DNA of 64,000 nt from an uncultured Bacteroidales bacterium (GTDB taxonomy: Bacteria > Bacteroidota > Bacteroidia > Bacteroidales > Paludibacteraceae): contig CAMJJT010000007.1 of NCBI GenBank assembly GCA_946406195.1, positions 29,678 through 93,677 on the forward strand, written 5' to 3'. The notes below the pieces were generated by a model. That model searched no databases, was not told where the DNA came from, and worked only from the letters and a program-made list of their open reading frames with translations. Of the stretch, positions 18,159-27,696 are shown piece by piece. The first letter of the stretch is position 1. Each line of letters begins with the position of its first letter. Made by a program: the position numbers and the translations under genes.

Positions 18159-18693
18159 ATGGATAGCGGCTATGCTTGCATAAGACGATATGTATGCGTG
18201 CAAAATAGGAAGCCTTCAGGCTCGGCAAAAAAATCTCCGCCCGTGCCCATATTGGACTCTAATGTGGTACTTCAGTTTTCCGAACAACCACCCCTCACAA
18301 CGGAGATTTATGATCCTCAAATCACTGAACGAATTTTCCACAAATTACTGAATTTTTTGCAATGACACTTTTGACACTTTTGGCACTTTCTTACTAAATG
18401 TCAAAAACAGCGTGTGTTTTGGGACAAATAGTGACATTTTGATACTTGTTCATCGATGCGTAGCTATCAAAAAGATAGAAAGTGTCAAAAGTGTCAAAAG
18501 TGCCATGTCATTTTTTTATATTACTTCGATCTTTTCTGCCCTTAGATCGTTGGTTGTTCTTATAAATTCTTTAGTTATTCGTTATACATTTGTTATACAT
18601 TCGTTATACATTAAGCTTACTATGTGCGAAGCGTAAGCTAAGCGCCACCATAGCATAAGGGTGGCTCTATGGTCTAGGATTACCACGTAATTA
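18159..18693. other. 535-bp non-coding segment between the 87-bp inverted repeats
   Basis: No convincing gene. Near 18196-18242 there is a third, decayed copy of the arm (GTGCAAAATAG ... CGGCAAAAAAATC) in which the small hairpin has a different sequence but is still self-complementary (AGCC TTCA GGCT). Further in, GACACTTTTGACACTTTTGG at 18363-18386 and its reverse complement at 18478-18505 form a second inverted repeat about 90 bp apart. ATTCGTTATACATTTGTTATACATTCGTTATACATT is a 12-bp tandem repeat at about 18577-18611, counted here by unit (CGTTATACATT-like). Confidence 0.7.
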
Positions 18694-18780
18694 CCGTGCA
18701 AAATAGATAGAATTTTATTCTATTCGGCAAAAAAAATCCCCGTACGCTTGCATATATGCAAAATTTGTTGTACCTTTGCA
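18694..18780 (-). repeat. Right arm of 87-bp inverted repeat
   Basis: Mirror of 18072-18158, differing at two positions in the segment next to the A/T run (GCGTACGGGGA against GCGTTCGGAGA). It ends exactly at the TACCTTTGCA box that starts the LptD-like gene. Confidence 0.9.
18748..18778 (+). promoter_or_regulatory. Promoter of the LptD-like gene (inside inverted-repeat arm)
   Basis: TTG of TTGCATATATGCAA (18748-18750), 20 bp, TACCTTTG (18771-18778). Transcription would begin near 18785, which rules out the upstream-most open-frame start at 18776. Confidence 0.78.
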
Positions 18781-18802
18781 GCCGATTTTATTTTGGCTTA
18801 TT

Positions 18803-21619
18803 GTGCGCGTACGCGAAAAACATATAATAAGATCCGTTCTGATGACCATCCTCCTGCTCTGCTTCTCAGCGGCGCAGGCAGAGGAAAATATACAGAATAC
18901 AGACAGAGCGGATAGCGTACAGACAGATAGCGTGCAAGTGGCGCGGGAGAAGATACGCACGGCGATGGATAGCTTGGCGATAGATAGCACTGGAACGGGC
19001 AATACAGCCTTAGAGCCGAAGAAGAGCGAGTTGACTGCGCCGGTTTATTACCAATCGAACGACTCGATGATCATGCATCATAACGGCAACGCCTACCTGC
19101 ACGGAAAAGGGGAACTGCGATACGACAACATGGAGCTCACGAGTGAGTTCATCCGCATGAACCTCGACAGCAGTACCATTTATGCGGAAGGCGTCTATGA
19201 CAGCACGCAGTATGAATGGGTCGGCAAACCGGTCTTCAAGGACGACAAAGACCAGTACGAGACAAATCAGATAACCTATAATATCAAGACGAAGAAGGGT
19301 TATATCCGGCATGTGGTGACCCAACAGGGCGAGGGTTACGTGATAGCCGACCGGACGAAGAAGACCGAAGGCGACGAGATGATGATGGCGGGCGGTCAGT
19401 ACACAACCTGCAACGACCATGACCATCCGCATTTCTACCTGAAGATGACCAAAGCGAAAGTCAAACCCGGCGATTACATTGCTACCGGACCGGCATATAT
19501 GGTGGTGGGCGAAGTACCGCTGCCGTTGGCTATTCCGTTCGGATTCTTCCCCATCACGAAGCAGTACTCAAGCGGTTTGATCATGCCCTCTTACGGCGAT
19601 GATTACAGCAGAGGACTGTATTTGCAGAACTTAGGTTATTACTTTGCGATCAACGATTACATGGACCTCGAGGTGACGGGCGATATCTACACCAAAGGTA
19701 CATGGGCAATCCGGGCGCAAAGCAAATATATATGGCGGTATCATTTTTCGGGAAGTCTGAATATCAGTTACCGTAACGATGTGACGAGCGAAAAAGGTAT
19801 GCCGGATTATTCGGCGATGCGTAACTTCCAGCTCCAATGGACCCATTCGCAGGATTCGAAGTTCAACCCCTATTGTACGTTCTCAGCGAGCGTCAATTTC
19901 TCGACGAGCGGATATAGCCGCAGTAACATCAATAACTACTACAACCCCGCCGCTTATTCAGAGAACACCAAAAGCAGTACGATCAACTATACCCAACGTT
20001 TCCCCGACAGTCCGTGGAGCATGAGTCTCACGGCGGGTATCACGCAGCGTACGCGAGACTCGACGCTGACCCTTACCGCACCGCAGATTTCAATCAACAT
20101 GAGTAGCGTCTATCCGTTTAAGGAAGCGCGTGCCCTCACCCTCAAACGGAAAGGGAAGATTGCCGTGGGCAAGGAGAAATGGTACGAGAAAATCAAGATG
20201 AGTTACTCCATGAGCGGCACCGTGCAGACCCGAAGCAACATGAAAGAGAAAGAGTATGCCCGTACGCAATTCGCCCGTGACTGGCGGGTAGGAATGCAAC
20301 ATTCGATCCCCATCAGTGCCAGTTTCATGTTGTTCAAATACCTGAGTATCACGCCCAGTATCAGCCTCAAGGACCGAATGTATTTCCAGCGTGTGGACCG
20401 TAACTGGAACAGCATCGAGAACCAGCTACAGATGGACACAACGAGCGGTTTTTACAACGTATTCGATTTTAATGCGGATCTTAGTCTGAGTACCACTATT
20501 TACGGATTCTTCACGCCCCTCAAGCGGTTGTTTCCGAAAAGTCGTGTGGAGAAATTCCGTCACGTGATCAAACCGCACATGAGTATCAGTTATCACCCGG
20601 ATTTCGAGAAACCGATGTGGGGCTATTACGGGCGATACACCGACGGCAACGGACAAGAGGTGATCTATAACCGCTACCCTACCGGTATGTACGGCAACGC
20701 ACCGCGAGGGATGTCCGCCACGATGAGTTTCGGCGTGTCGAACAACTTGGAGATGAAGATCGTCAACCGCAATGACACAACCGGCAAAGTGCCGTTCAAG
20801 GTGGTCAGTCTGATTGATAACTTCAGCGTGGACGGAGGTTATAACTTCGCTGTCGATTCGATGAACTGGAGTCTTTTCCAAGTGAACCTGAAGTTGAAAT
20901 TCCCGTACCTGAACAACTACAGCGTCAACCTCTCCACGAGCCTTGACCCCTACATGTACGAGATCATTAACGGCACTCCGCGGCGTACGAACAAACAGTA
21001 CTGGCATCACGGACGTTTTCCGCATTGGAGCGGTCTGAGATGGAGTTTCAATTACACGCTGGATAACAATACACTCAAGCGATGGAAAGACAAACTGACC
21101 GCAATCGATGACCGCAGACGTGCGCGGCAAGCCGAAGAAGAAGAGGAGGAAGAGGTGAATCTGGAGCCTATCGAACGAAGCGAAGACGGACGATACAAGA
21201 ACGCGAAGTTAGGAGGCAGCAAGAAAGAGCACGTGGATGACGGGTACGTGCGAACCGAGTTCCCATGGAGCGTGTCGGTGTACTACCAACTCGCCTATTC
21301 CTCGGGATCGGAGTTCGATTATTCGAAGATGTACTACAAGATGGTCTTCACCCATAGTCTGAGCCTGAGCGGTTCATTAGGTCTCGGAAAAGGTTGGAAA
21401 GTGAGTGCCAGCATGATTTATGACTTCGATTACAAACAGGTGACGAGTTGTATTTTCAACGTCAGCCGTGACCTCCATTGCTGGAGTATGAGCGCAAGCA
21501 TCAACCCGATCGGTCCGTTTAGGAGTTATAGCTTCCATATAGGCGTTAATGCGTCTATCTTAGCGGACCTCAAATACGATAAATACGGAACCAACGACAC
21601 AAGGATCAATTGGTGGTGA
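18803..21619 (+). CDS. LptD/OstA-like outer-membrane LPS assembly protein
   Basis: About 938 residues. A GTG at 18803 gives a basic n-region and a hydrophobic stretch (VLMTILLLCFSAAQA), so a signal peptide; ATG 18842 is the alternative. An OstA/LptA-like beta-jellyroll follows (NGNAYLHGKGELRYDNMEL ... VIADRTKKTEGDEM) and then a long region of alternating strands (IPFGFFPITKQYSSGLIMPSYG, many aromatic-ending strands), as expected of the LptD barrel that inserts LPS in the outer leaflet. An acidic run (EEEEEEEV, near residue 795) lies in a loop. The last residues end in an aromatic Trp, normal for barrel proteins. It leads the plus-strand envelope block. Confidence 0.85.
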   Translation: MRVREKHIIRSVLMTILLLCFSAAQAEENIQNTDRADSVQTDSVQVAREKIRTAMDSLAIDSTGTGNTALEPKKSELTAPVYYQSNDSMIMHHNGNAYLHGKGELRYDNMELTSEFIRMNLDSSTIYAEGVYDSTQYEWVGKPVFKDDKDQYETNQITYNIKTKKGYIRHVVTQQGEGYVIADRTKKTEGDEMMMAGGQYTTCNDHDHPHFYLKMTKAKVKPGDYIATGPAYMVVGEVPLPLAIPFGFFPITKQYSSGLIMPSYGDDYSRGLYLQNLGYYFAINDYMDLEVTGDIYTKGTWAIRAQSKYIWRYHFSGSLNISYRNDVTSEKGMPDYSAMRNFQLQWTHSQDSKFNPYCTFSASVNFSTSGYSRSNINNYYNPAAYSENTKSSTINYTQRFPDSPWSMSLTAGITQRTRDSTLTLTAPQISINMSSVYPFKEARALTLKRKGKIAVGKEKWYEKIKMSYSMSGTVQTRSNMKEKEYARTQFARDWRVGMQHSIPISASFMLFKYLSITPSISLKDRMYFQRVDRNWNSIENQLQMDTTSGFYNVFDFNADLSLSTTIYGFFTPLKRLFPKSRVEKFRHVIKPHMSISYHPDFEKPMWGYYGRYTDGNGQEVIYNRYPTGMYGNAPRGMSATMSFGVSNNLEMKIVNRNDTTGKVPFKVVSLIDNFSVDGGYNFAVDSMNWSLFQVNLKLKFPYLNNYSVNLSTSLDPYMYEIINGTPRRTNKQYWHHGRFPHWSGLRWSFNYTLDNNTLKRWKDKLTAIDDRRRARQAEEEEEEEVNLEPIERSEDGRYKNAKLGGSKKEHVDDGYVRTEFPWSVSVYYQLAYSSGSEFDYSKMYYKMVFTHSLSLSGSLGLGKGWKVSASMIYDFDYKQVTSCIFNVSRDLHCWSMSASINPIGPFRSYSFHIGVNASILADLKYDKYGTNDTRINWW

Positions 21620-21659
21620 TGTGTAATGTGTAATGTGTAATGTGTAATGTGTATAAGAT
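21620..21659. repeat. Tandem TGTGTAA repeat (7-bp unit) between lptD-like and slyD
   Basis: Four to five copies of TGTGTAA fill almost the whole gap between the two genes. One of the junction microrepeats discussed in the findings. Confidence 0.85.
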
Positions 21660-22235
21660 ATGAAAATTGAAAATCAAACAGTAGTGAAAGCTACGTACTC
21701 CCTGTACATCAACGGGGAGGGCGGCAAAGAAGAATTGATGGAGCAAGCCACAGAAGAAGCTCCCTTAGTATGGTGTCAAGGCGAAGGGATGATGCTTCCC
21801 GCGTTTGAGGCACAAATGGCAGGCAAAGAAGCCGGCGAGACCTTCGATTTCGTGCTGGCTGCCAAAGACGCTTACGGCGAGTATATCCAAGAAGGGCTCA
21901 TGGATCTGCCGAAGAAGATGTTCTTCAACGGCGATGGTGAGTTCGACGACGAGCGTGTGTATGTAGGTGCAATCGTGCCGATGAACACCGTGGACGGTCA
22001 GATCGTCAAGGCGCAGGTGTGCGAGATAACCGATGACCAGGTGACCATCGATCTCAACCATCCGTACGCCGGAGAGGATCTGCATTTCACCGGAAAAATC
22101 TTAGAGCTCCGCGAAGCTACTCCCGCTGAGTTAGACGCTATCCGTCATCCCAAACATGGTTGCTGCGGAGGTGGTTGCCATAAGAAAAAAGGCAATTCCT
22201 GCGGTGACTGCGGTGACTGCGGAGGATGCGAGTAA
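21660..22235 (+). CDS. slyD: SlyD-like FKBP-type peptidyl-prolyl isomerase with metal-binding tail
   Basis: 191 residues. Prolyl isomerase and chaperone of the SlyD branch: an FKBP core split by an insert-in-flap domain (MEQATEEAPLVWCQGEGMM, FDFVLAAKDAYGEY, VGAIVPMNT), followed by a Cys/His-rich tail (KHGCCGGGCHKKKG, then CGDCGDCGGCE) suited to binding nickel or zinc. The repeated GDC units are encoded by a 9-bp tandem repeat (TGCGGTGAC). It is cytoplasmic, with no signal peptide, and is probably co-transcribed with der, 34 bp downstream. Confidence 0.9.
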   Translation: MKIENQTVVKATYSLYINGEGGKEELMEQATEEAPLVWCQGEGMMLPAFEAQMAGKEAGETFDFVLAAKDAYGEYIQEGLMDLPKKMFFNGDGEFDDERVYVGAIVPMNTVDGQIVKAQVCEITDDQVTIDLNHPYAGEDLHFTGKILELREATPAELDAIRHPKHGCCGGGCHKKKGNSCGDCGDCGGCE

Positions 22236-22269
22236 ATTAAAAATTACGAATTAAAAATTAAAAATTACT

Positions 22270-23586
22270 ATGGCAAATATTGTAGCGATAGTGGGTCGTC
22301 CCAATGTCGGGAAATCGACCCTGTTTAACCGCCTGACGGGTACACGGAGGGCGATAGTGATGAATACCGCCGGCACGACGCGTGACCGTCAGTACGGCAA
22401 AGCCGAGTGGTGCGGCAGGGAGTTCTCGGTGATCGACACCGGAGGATGGGTCGTGAACAGCGACGACACCTTTGAGTCCGAGATCAACCGCCAAGTGGAT
22501 TTAGCGATCCGCGAGGCGGATGTAGTGCTCTTGGTGGTGGATGTAAACCAAGGTGTGACCGAGTTCGACACCGAAGTGGCACACCTGCTCCGACAAGCCA
22601 AGAAACCAACCATTCTGGCGGTCAACAAAGTAGATACCTTCGAGAACCAATACGGCGCAGCGGAGTTCTACAAACTCGGCTTGGGTGAACCCTTCATCGT
22701 GTCTGCCGAGAACGGTTTGGGAACGGGCGATCTGTTAGACGAAGTGGTGAGCCGTTTCCGCAAAGAGGATAACAGCGATGAGGAGTTGGACGAGTTGCCG
22801 CGTTTTGCGATAGTGGGTCGTCCGAACGCCGGTAAGTCAAGTATCTTGAACGCTTTCATCGGCGAGGAACGCACGATCGTGACGGATATACCGGGTACGA
22901 CACGCGACTCCATCTACACGCGATACAATAAGTTCGGCAAGGACTTTTACTTGGTGGACACCGCCGGTATCCGCAAGAAAGCGAAAGTGACCGAGGACCA
23001 AGAGTACTACTCGGTCGTTCGTTCGATCCGTGCGATTGAGAACAGCGACGTATGTATCCTCATGATCGATGCGACGCGCGGCATTGAGGCGCAGGACCTC
23101 AACATCTACTCCCTTATCCAAAAGAACAAGAAGGGTCTCGTCGTTTGTATCAACAAGTGGGATTTGATAGAAAACAAGACGAATCAGGATATTAAGGCGT
23201 ACGAAAGTGCTATTCGCGAACGAATTGCACCGTTTACGGACTTCCCGATCATCTTCACTTCGGCACTGACCAAACAGCGTATCTTCAAAGTAGTGGAGAC
23301 CGCTATTCAGGTGTACGAGAACAAAAACAAGAAAGTGCCTACCGCACAACTGAACGAGAAATTCCTGCCGCTCATCGAGAACTATCCCCCACCCGCTTGG
23401 AAAGGCAAATACATCAAAATCAAATACTGCACCCAGTTACCGAACACGCAGATCCCGACCTTTGTGTTCTTTGCCAACCTGCCGCAATACGTCAAGGAGC
23501 CGTACCGCCGCTTCCTCGAGAACAAGTTACGCGAGTGGTGGGACTTCACCGGCACACCGGTACAGTTGTTCATTCGTGCGAAATAG
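22270..23586 (+). CDS. der: Ribosome-assembly GTPase Der (EngA)
   Basis: 438 residues with the diagnostic pair of GTPase domains: G1 GRPNVGKST and G3 DTGG in the first, NKVD in its G4, then [13 protein letters not shown] and NKWD in the second. A C-terminal KH-like domain follows ([36 protein letters not shown]). It is needed for 50S subunit maturation. It is followed by an 18-bp perfect palindrome (GAAAAAGTTAACTTTTTC, 23617-23634) that may act as its terminator. Confidence 0.97.
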   Translation: MANIVAIVGRPNVGKSTLFNRLTGTRRAIVMNTAGTTRDRQYGKAEWCGREFSVIDTGGWVVNSDDTFESEINRQVDLAIREADVVLLVVDVNQGVTEFDTEVAHLLRQAKKPTILAVNKVDTFENQYGAAEFYKLGLGEPFIVSAENGLGTGDLLDEVVSRFRKEDNSDEELDELPRFAIVGRPNAGKSSILNAFIGEERTIVTDIPGTTRDSIYTRYNKFGKDFYLVDTAGIRKKAKVTEDQEYYSVVRSIRAIENSDVCILMIDATRGIEAQDLNIYSLIQKNKKGLVVCINKWDLIENKTNQDIKAYESAIRERIAPFTDFPIIFTSALTKQRIFKVVETAIQVYENKNKKVPTAQLNEKFLPLIENYPPPAWKGKYIKIKYCTQLPNTQIPTFVFFANLPQYVKEPYRRFLENKLREWWDFTGTPVQLFIRAK

Positions 23587-23616
23587 TCGTTAATCGTTGG
23601 TCGTTAGATTTTTTAA

Positions 23617-23634
23617 GAAAAAGTTAACTTTTTC
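23617..23634. terminator. Perfect 18-bp palindrome after der, possible terminator or operator
   Basis: GAAAAAGTTAACTTTTTC has no loop and a weak AT stem, so a terminator role is uncertain. It lies 9 bp upstream of the -33 box of the next promoter, so an operator role is also possible. Confidence 0.4.
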
Positions 23635-23642
23635 GTAAAATA

Positions 23643-23674
23643 TTTGCATATATGCAAAAAAAGTAGTAACTTTG
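23643..23674 (+). promoter_or_regulatory. Promoter of the FAH-like/porU operon
   Basis: TTTG (23643-23646), 20 bp, TAACTTTG (23667-23674). The -33 box is part of TTTGCATATATGCAAA. It probably drives the FAH-like gene and porU. Confidence 0.75.
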
Positions 23675-23693
23675 TGCGCTTTTTGTAGGGTTT

Positions 23694-24221
23694 GTGAAAA
23701 TAATCGGCTTTATATATCATAACAGCAGTGCGGAGATGGTGCTGAAAGGCGACAGTTGTTTGCTCAACGGGCGCAAACCGTTCTTTATGCCGGAAGGGGC
23801 AAGCGAGATAGGAATGACGCCTTGTTTGATCCTTCGTGTGAGCCGTTTGGGCAAAGAGATAGCGCCTAAGTTTGCGAACCGTTACTACGATGCCTTTGCC
23901 CCGGGGGCAGACTTCATTGCGATGGACAAAGCCCGTGAAGCCCAACAACAAGGCAAGCCGTGGACCCAAGCCCTCACTTTTGACTACTCGCTGGCACTTG
24001 GAGAATGGACGGAGGTAAAGAGTGAAGGAATGAAAGAGTTAATGAGTGAACTCATCCTCTCACCCGAAGAGGCGATCGTGGAAGCAAGCCGCGTGATGAC
24101 CATCCGGCAGGGAGACCTCATCTACATCCAAGCCAAGCAAGCACCACGAATGGTACAAAAAGAAGAAATCATACGCGTCACTATTGACGGAGAAGATAAA
24201 TTATACTGCAAAATCAAATGA
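23694..24221 (+). CDS. Fumarylacetoacetate hydrolase (FAH)-like protein, apparently without metal ligands
   Basis: 175 residues from a GTG start about 20 nt after the promoter. NGRKPFFMPEGASEI, RLGKEIAPKFANRYYDAFAPGADFIAMD and GKPWTQALTFDYSLALG follow the pattern of the FAHD1-like proteins of Bacteroidetes. In that family I expect E-x-E metal ligands just after SSEI (HYExEL); here the segment reads GMTPCLIL, so both Glu are missing. A catalytic role is therefore doubtful. Its stop overlaps the porU start (ATGA), so translation is coupled to the T9SS sortase. What else it could be: a scaffold or a decayed enzyme retained for coupling. The alignment is from memory. Confidence 0.6.
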   Translation: MKIIGFIYHNSSAEMVLKGDSCLLNGRKPFFMPEGASEIGMTPCLILRVSRLGKEIAPKFANRYYDAFAPGADFIAMDKAREAQQQGKPWTQALTFDYSLALGEWTEVKSEGMKELMSELILSPEEAIVEASRVMTIRQGDLIYIQAKQAPRMVQKEEIIRVTIDGEDKLYCKIK

Positions 24222-27200
24222 GAAAAATTCTATCCATAGTATTGGTACTGATGTTGAGCGTCTCGATGAGCGCAGGCATCCATAGTTACGTAGAACAATC
24301 CGTACTGAGTGAAGGACACTGGGTGAAGATTCGTGTCAGTGAGTCCGGTGTATGCCGCATGAGCTTTGCAGAACTGCGCAATGCGGGTATTGACCCCGCG
24401 CAAGTTCGCGTTTACGGATTCGGAGGAGGTATGTTGGCGCAGGACTTTCGCAAAGCGAAGATTGACGACCTGCCGCAAGTACCGGTATTCGTAGGGAATG
24501 ACTACATTCTCTTTTGGGTGCAGGGTCCGATCAGTTGGACTTACAACACAGCCGTTTCTCCGGCGCGCTTTACGCATACACGAAATACCTATTCCAATTA
24601 CGGGTACTATTTCCTGACGGATAACGTAGGTGAACCTTTGGCTCCGACTGAGCAAGCCGCTATCAGCGGTACGCCGACCGAGGTGACGAGTTATCTCCAT
24701 TACCAAGTGCATGAGAAAGACTCGGTGAACCTCATCGATCGTTCGGGTGTATCGGGAGGCGGACGTGAGTTCTACGGCGAGCAGTTCAATGCGGGTCAGA
24801 AACGTACGTTCTCCTTCTCCACCCCCAACGCAATCGAGGGTCAGAACAGCCGTGCGTACATTGACGTAGCCGGATTTGCTCCCGTGGTTTCCACCTTCCG
24901 CAGCTCTTATAACGGCAAAAACGGAACCGCTAACATTGCTAAAAAGAAAGACTACTCTTTCGGAGAAGTAGGCTATATCAACACCACCGCTCCTTCGACC
25001 GTCAGCAAACAGGATATTCAGTTGACCTACTCATGCAGCACCTCGGGTGCTTTGGGATGGTTGAACTATATTGAGTTGACTACGCCCAGTACGCTCACGA
25101 TGACCGGCAGTTGGATGCCTATCCGTACGGACGTGAACTTCAAGACCTCCACACCGGTACGTTTTCACCTGAGCGGAGCAGACGAAGCGACGCAAGTATG
25201 GGATATCACGAACTTAGGAGCTATCACTCGCATGCCGACGACGTTCATCAACGATGAGCTGCTATGGACCGGTACGCAGGAAGACGGCGTGCATGAGTAC
25301 GTGGCGGTGAATACCAAAGGCAGCAAATGGGTGACAGCAACCATCATAGGCGCGGTGAAGAACCAAAACCTGCATAGCCTCAAGAACATCGACTATGTGA
25401 TCATCTGCCCGGAGGGTTACGAGGAGGTGAGTGCAGACCTGGCAAAAGCACACGAGCAGAAACAGGGAATCACATGGGCAGTAGTGACCGACCAACAGGT
25501 ATATAACGAGTTCTCCTCCGGCACGCCGGATGCTACCGCCTACCGATGGTTGATGAAAATGCTGTACGACCGTGCTAACGGAAACAGCATTGCTGCTCCT
25601 CGTTGGCTTCTTCTGATGGGACACGGTACGTTTGATAACCGCAAACTGCTTGTGAACTCCGGAACGAACCTGCTCTTATGCTATGAGGCAAAGAACTCAA
25701 CCAACGAGGTGAACGCGTATGCCTCGGATGATTATTTTGCTTTCCTCGATGACAATGAGGGCGAGTCCGATGCAATGGGTACGATGGATATCGGCGTGGG
25801 TCGTTTGCCGGTAAATAACTTGGAGGAAGCACGTACTACGGTAGATAAGATCATCCAATACATGACGAACCCCAATCCGGGCAAATGGAAGAACCAACTC
25901 GTATATTTAGCCGATGACGGCGAAGCCGGTACGCATACCGAGACCTCGGAGATAAGCGCGGAGATGATCCGGTTGGCGAACCCTGATTTTGTGGTACATA
26001 AGATTTTCCTTGATGCCTATCCGCAGGAGACGAACGCCAGCGGAGAGAGTTATCCGCAGGCTAAGAACCGCTTGGATAATCTCCTCAAGAACGGCTGCTT
26101 GTTCTTCGATTATTCGGGTCATGGAGGATATAACAACATCACCAGCGAAGCGATACTGACCCTGCGTGACGTAGAGACGATGCACAACACCAATCTGGGT
26201 TTCTGGCTCTTCGCTACCTGTAACTACGCGGAGTTCGACACCGGTAAGCGCTGTGCAGCCGAGTCGGCGGTGCTCAACCCCAACGGCGGTGCAATCAGTA
26301 TTTTAGCTGCTACGCGTACGGTGTATGCCTCGCAGAACAACAACCTCAACCGCAGTGTATGTGAGCAGCTCTTTAAACATGAGACCACTTTCCATTACGA
26401 CGCGACTTTAGGCGAAGCTATCCGCAAAGGAAAGAACAAACTGGGCAACGATTCCAATAAACTGCCTTACGTACTGCTCGGCGACCCTGCTTTAAGACTG
26501 AACTACCCTACCGATTATTTCGTACAGACCACCACGAAGATCGACACACTCAATGCTCTGAGCGTGCAGCACGTAGAGGGACAAATCATTGATGAGGACA
26601 GCGTGGTGGTCAGCAATTTTGAGGGAACTGTGAATATCACGATCTATGATAAGATACAAGTGATCCCGACCCGCGATAACGATGATTACGGAGACGAACC
26701 GCGCGTGGTGAACTATCTGGATTACCCGAACACGCTCTTCTCCGGCTCCACAGCCGTCAAAGAAGGACGATTCGAATATACTTTCATGGTTCCCCGAGAT
26801 ATCCGCTATAACTTTGGCAACGGACGTATAGTCTATTATGCCAAGACCGTAGACAGTCTGGAGACCGCAGAGGGCGTAGGTCACTTCGAGGACTTCATTA
26901 TCGGCGGAACGGGTTCTATTCTCACAACCGACACGACCGGACCGGAGATGAAGATTTATCTCAACACTCCTGCATTCGTGGACGGAGGAAAGACGTATGC
27001 TACCCCGCGGTTCTACGCCGACTTAGCTGACTCCAGCGGAATCAATACAGCGGGATCGGGTATAGGACACGACCTCCTTCTCATCGTGGATGATGACGCC
27101 AAACAGACCTATATTCTCAATGATTACTTCACGGCAGCCGATAACAGCTATACGGAGGGTCAGGTGAGTTACATGATGGAGAAAATGGCGAACGGACCTC

Positions 27201-27571
27201 ACAGTCTGGTCTTCCGCTCATGGGATTTGCTCAATAACAGCAGTTCGCAGAGTCTGAACTTTATTGTCGAAGCCGGAATCGATCCCTCTATCTACTCTGT
27301 GACAACCTACCCCAACCCGGCTCGCGCACAGAGCGTAGTGAACTTCATTGTTCAATACGACCAGCCGGATGAGTTAATCAGTACCGAGGTATATCTGTAC
27401 AACACCGCGGGACAACTGATCTGGCGGCAAACACAAGGAAACCCCGACCAAGTGACAATCAACTTAGCACAAATGAACCTCGGAGCAGGTATCTATATTT
27501 ATAATGTCAAAATAAAATCCCCCACCAGTGGTAGCAGTACCGCTGCGGGCAAAATCATTGTAACCAAATAA
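24218..27571 (+). CDS. porU: Type IX secretion system sortase PorU (C25 family)
   Basis: 1117 residues. Surface sortase that removes the C-terminal domain of T9SS cargo and attaches the rest to A-LPS. A signal peptide (LSIVLVLMLSVSMSAG) is followed by the PorU N-terminal domain. The gingipain-type C25 catalytic domain follows, with the His in FFDYSGHGGYNNI and the Cys in FWLFATCNYAEFDTGKRC. The tail is a type A sorting domain (TTYPNPARAQSVVNF ... LYNTAGQLIW ... GAGIYIYNVK). Translationally coupled to the FAH-like gene and followed by porV, a familiar Bacteroidetes arrangement. Its cargo in this window includes the proteins at 1644, 32914 and 48179. Confidence 0.95.
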   Translation: MRKILSIVLVLMLSVSMSAGIHSYVEQSVLSEGHWVKIRVSESGVCRMSFAELRNAGIDPAQVRVYGFGGGMLAQDFRKAKIDDLPQVPVFVGNDYILFWVQGPISWTYNTAVSPARFTHTRNTYSNYGYYFLTDNVGEPLAPTEQAAISGTPTEVTSYLHYQVHEKDSVNLIDRSGVSGGGREFYGEQFNAGQKRTFSFSTPNAIEGQNSRAYIDVAGFAPVVSTFRSSYNGKNGTANIAKKKDYSFGEVGYINTTAPSTVSKQDIQLTYSCSTSGALGWLNYIELTTPSTLTMTGSWMPIRTDVNFKTSTPVRFHLSGADEATQVWDITNLGAITRMPTTFINDELLWTGTQEDGVHEYVAVNTKGSKWVTATIIGAVKNQNLHSLKNIDYVIICPEGYEEVSADLAKAHEQKQGITWAVVTDQQVYNEFSSGTPDATAYRWLMKMLYDRANGNSIAAPRWLLLMGHGTFDNRKLLVNSGTNLLLCYEAKNSTNEVNAYASDDYFAFLDDNEGESDAMGTMDIGVGRLPVNNLEEARTTVDKIIQYMTNPNPGKWKNQLVYLADDGEAGTHTETSEISAEMIRLANPDFVVHKIFLDAYPQETNASGESYPQAKNRLDNLLKNGCLFFDYSGHGGYNNITSEAILTLRDVETMHNTNLGFWLFATCNYAEFDTGKRCAAESAVLNPNGGAISILAATRTVYASQNNNLNRSVCEQLFKHETTFHYDATLGEAIRKGKNKLGNDSNKLPYVLLGDPALRLNYPTDYFVQTTTKIDTLNALSVQHVEGQIIDEDSVVVSNFEGTVNITIYDKIQVIPTRDNDDYGDEPRVVNYLDYPNTLFSGSTAVKEGRFEYTFMVPRDIRYNFGNGRIVYYAKTVDSLETAEGVGHFEDFIIGGTGSILTTDTTGPEMKIYLNTPAFVDGGKTYATPRFYADLADSSGINTAGSGIGHDLLLIVDDDAKQTYILNDYFTAADNSYTEGQVSYMMEKMANGPHSLVFRSWDLLNNSSSQSLNFIVEAGIDPSIYSVTTYPNPARAQSVVNFIVQYDQPDELISTEVYLYNTAGQLIWRQTQGNPDQVTINLAQMNLGAGIYIYNVKIKSPTSGSSTAAGKIIVTK

Positions 27572-27591
27572 GCCTATGAAGCATATCGCTG

Positions 27592-27675
27592 AATGAAATT
27601 AACTCAAAGAAACTAGAACATCTAGACTTTCTAGAACAACTAGACTATCTAGGACAATTAGAAAAAATAAAACAA
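27592..27675. repeat. 9-bp CTAGA-type tandem repeat upstream of porV
   Basis: Units CTAGAACAT, CTAGACTTT, CTAGAACAA, CTAGACTAT, CTAGGACAA follow one another at exactly 9-bp spacing, then decay into an A-rich leader. It could be a regulatory site array or simply one of the junction microrepeats. Confidence 0.8.
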
Positions 27676-27696
27676 AAATAAACAATAATAAATCGA

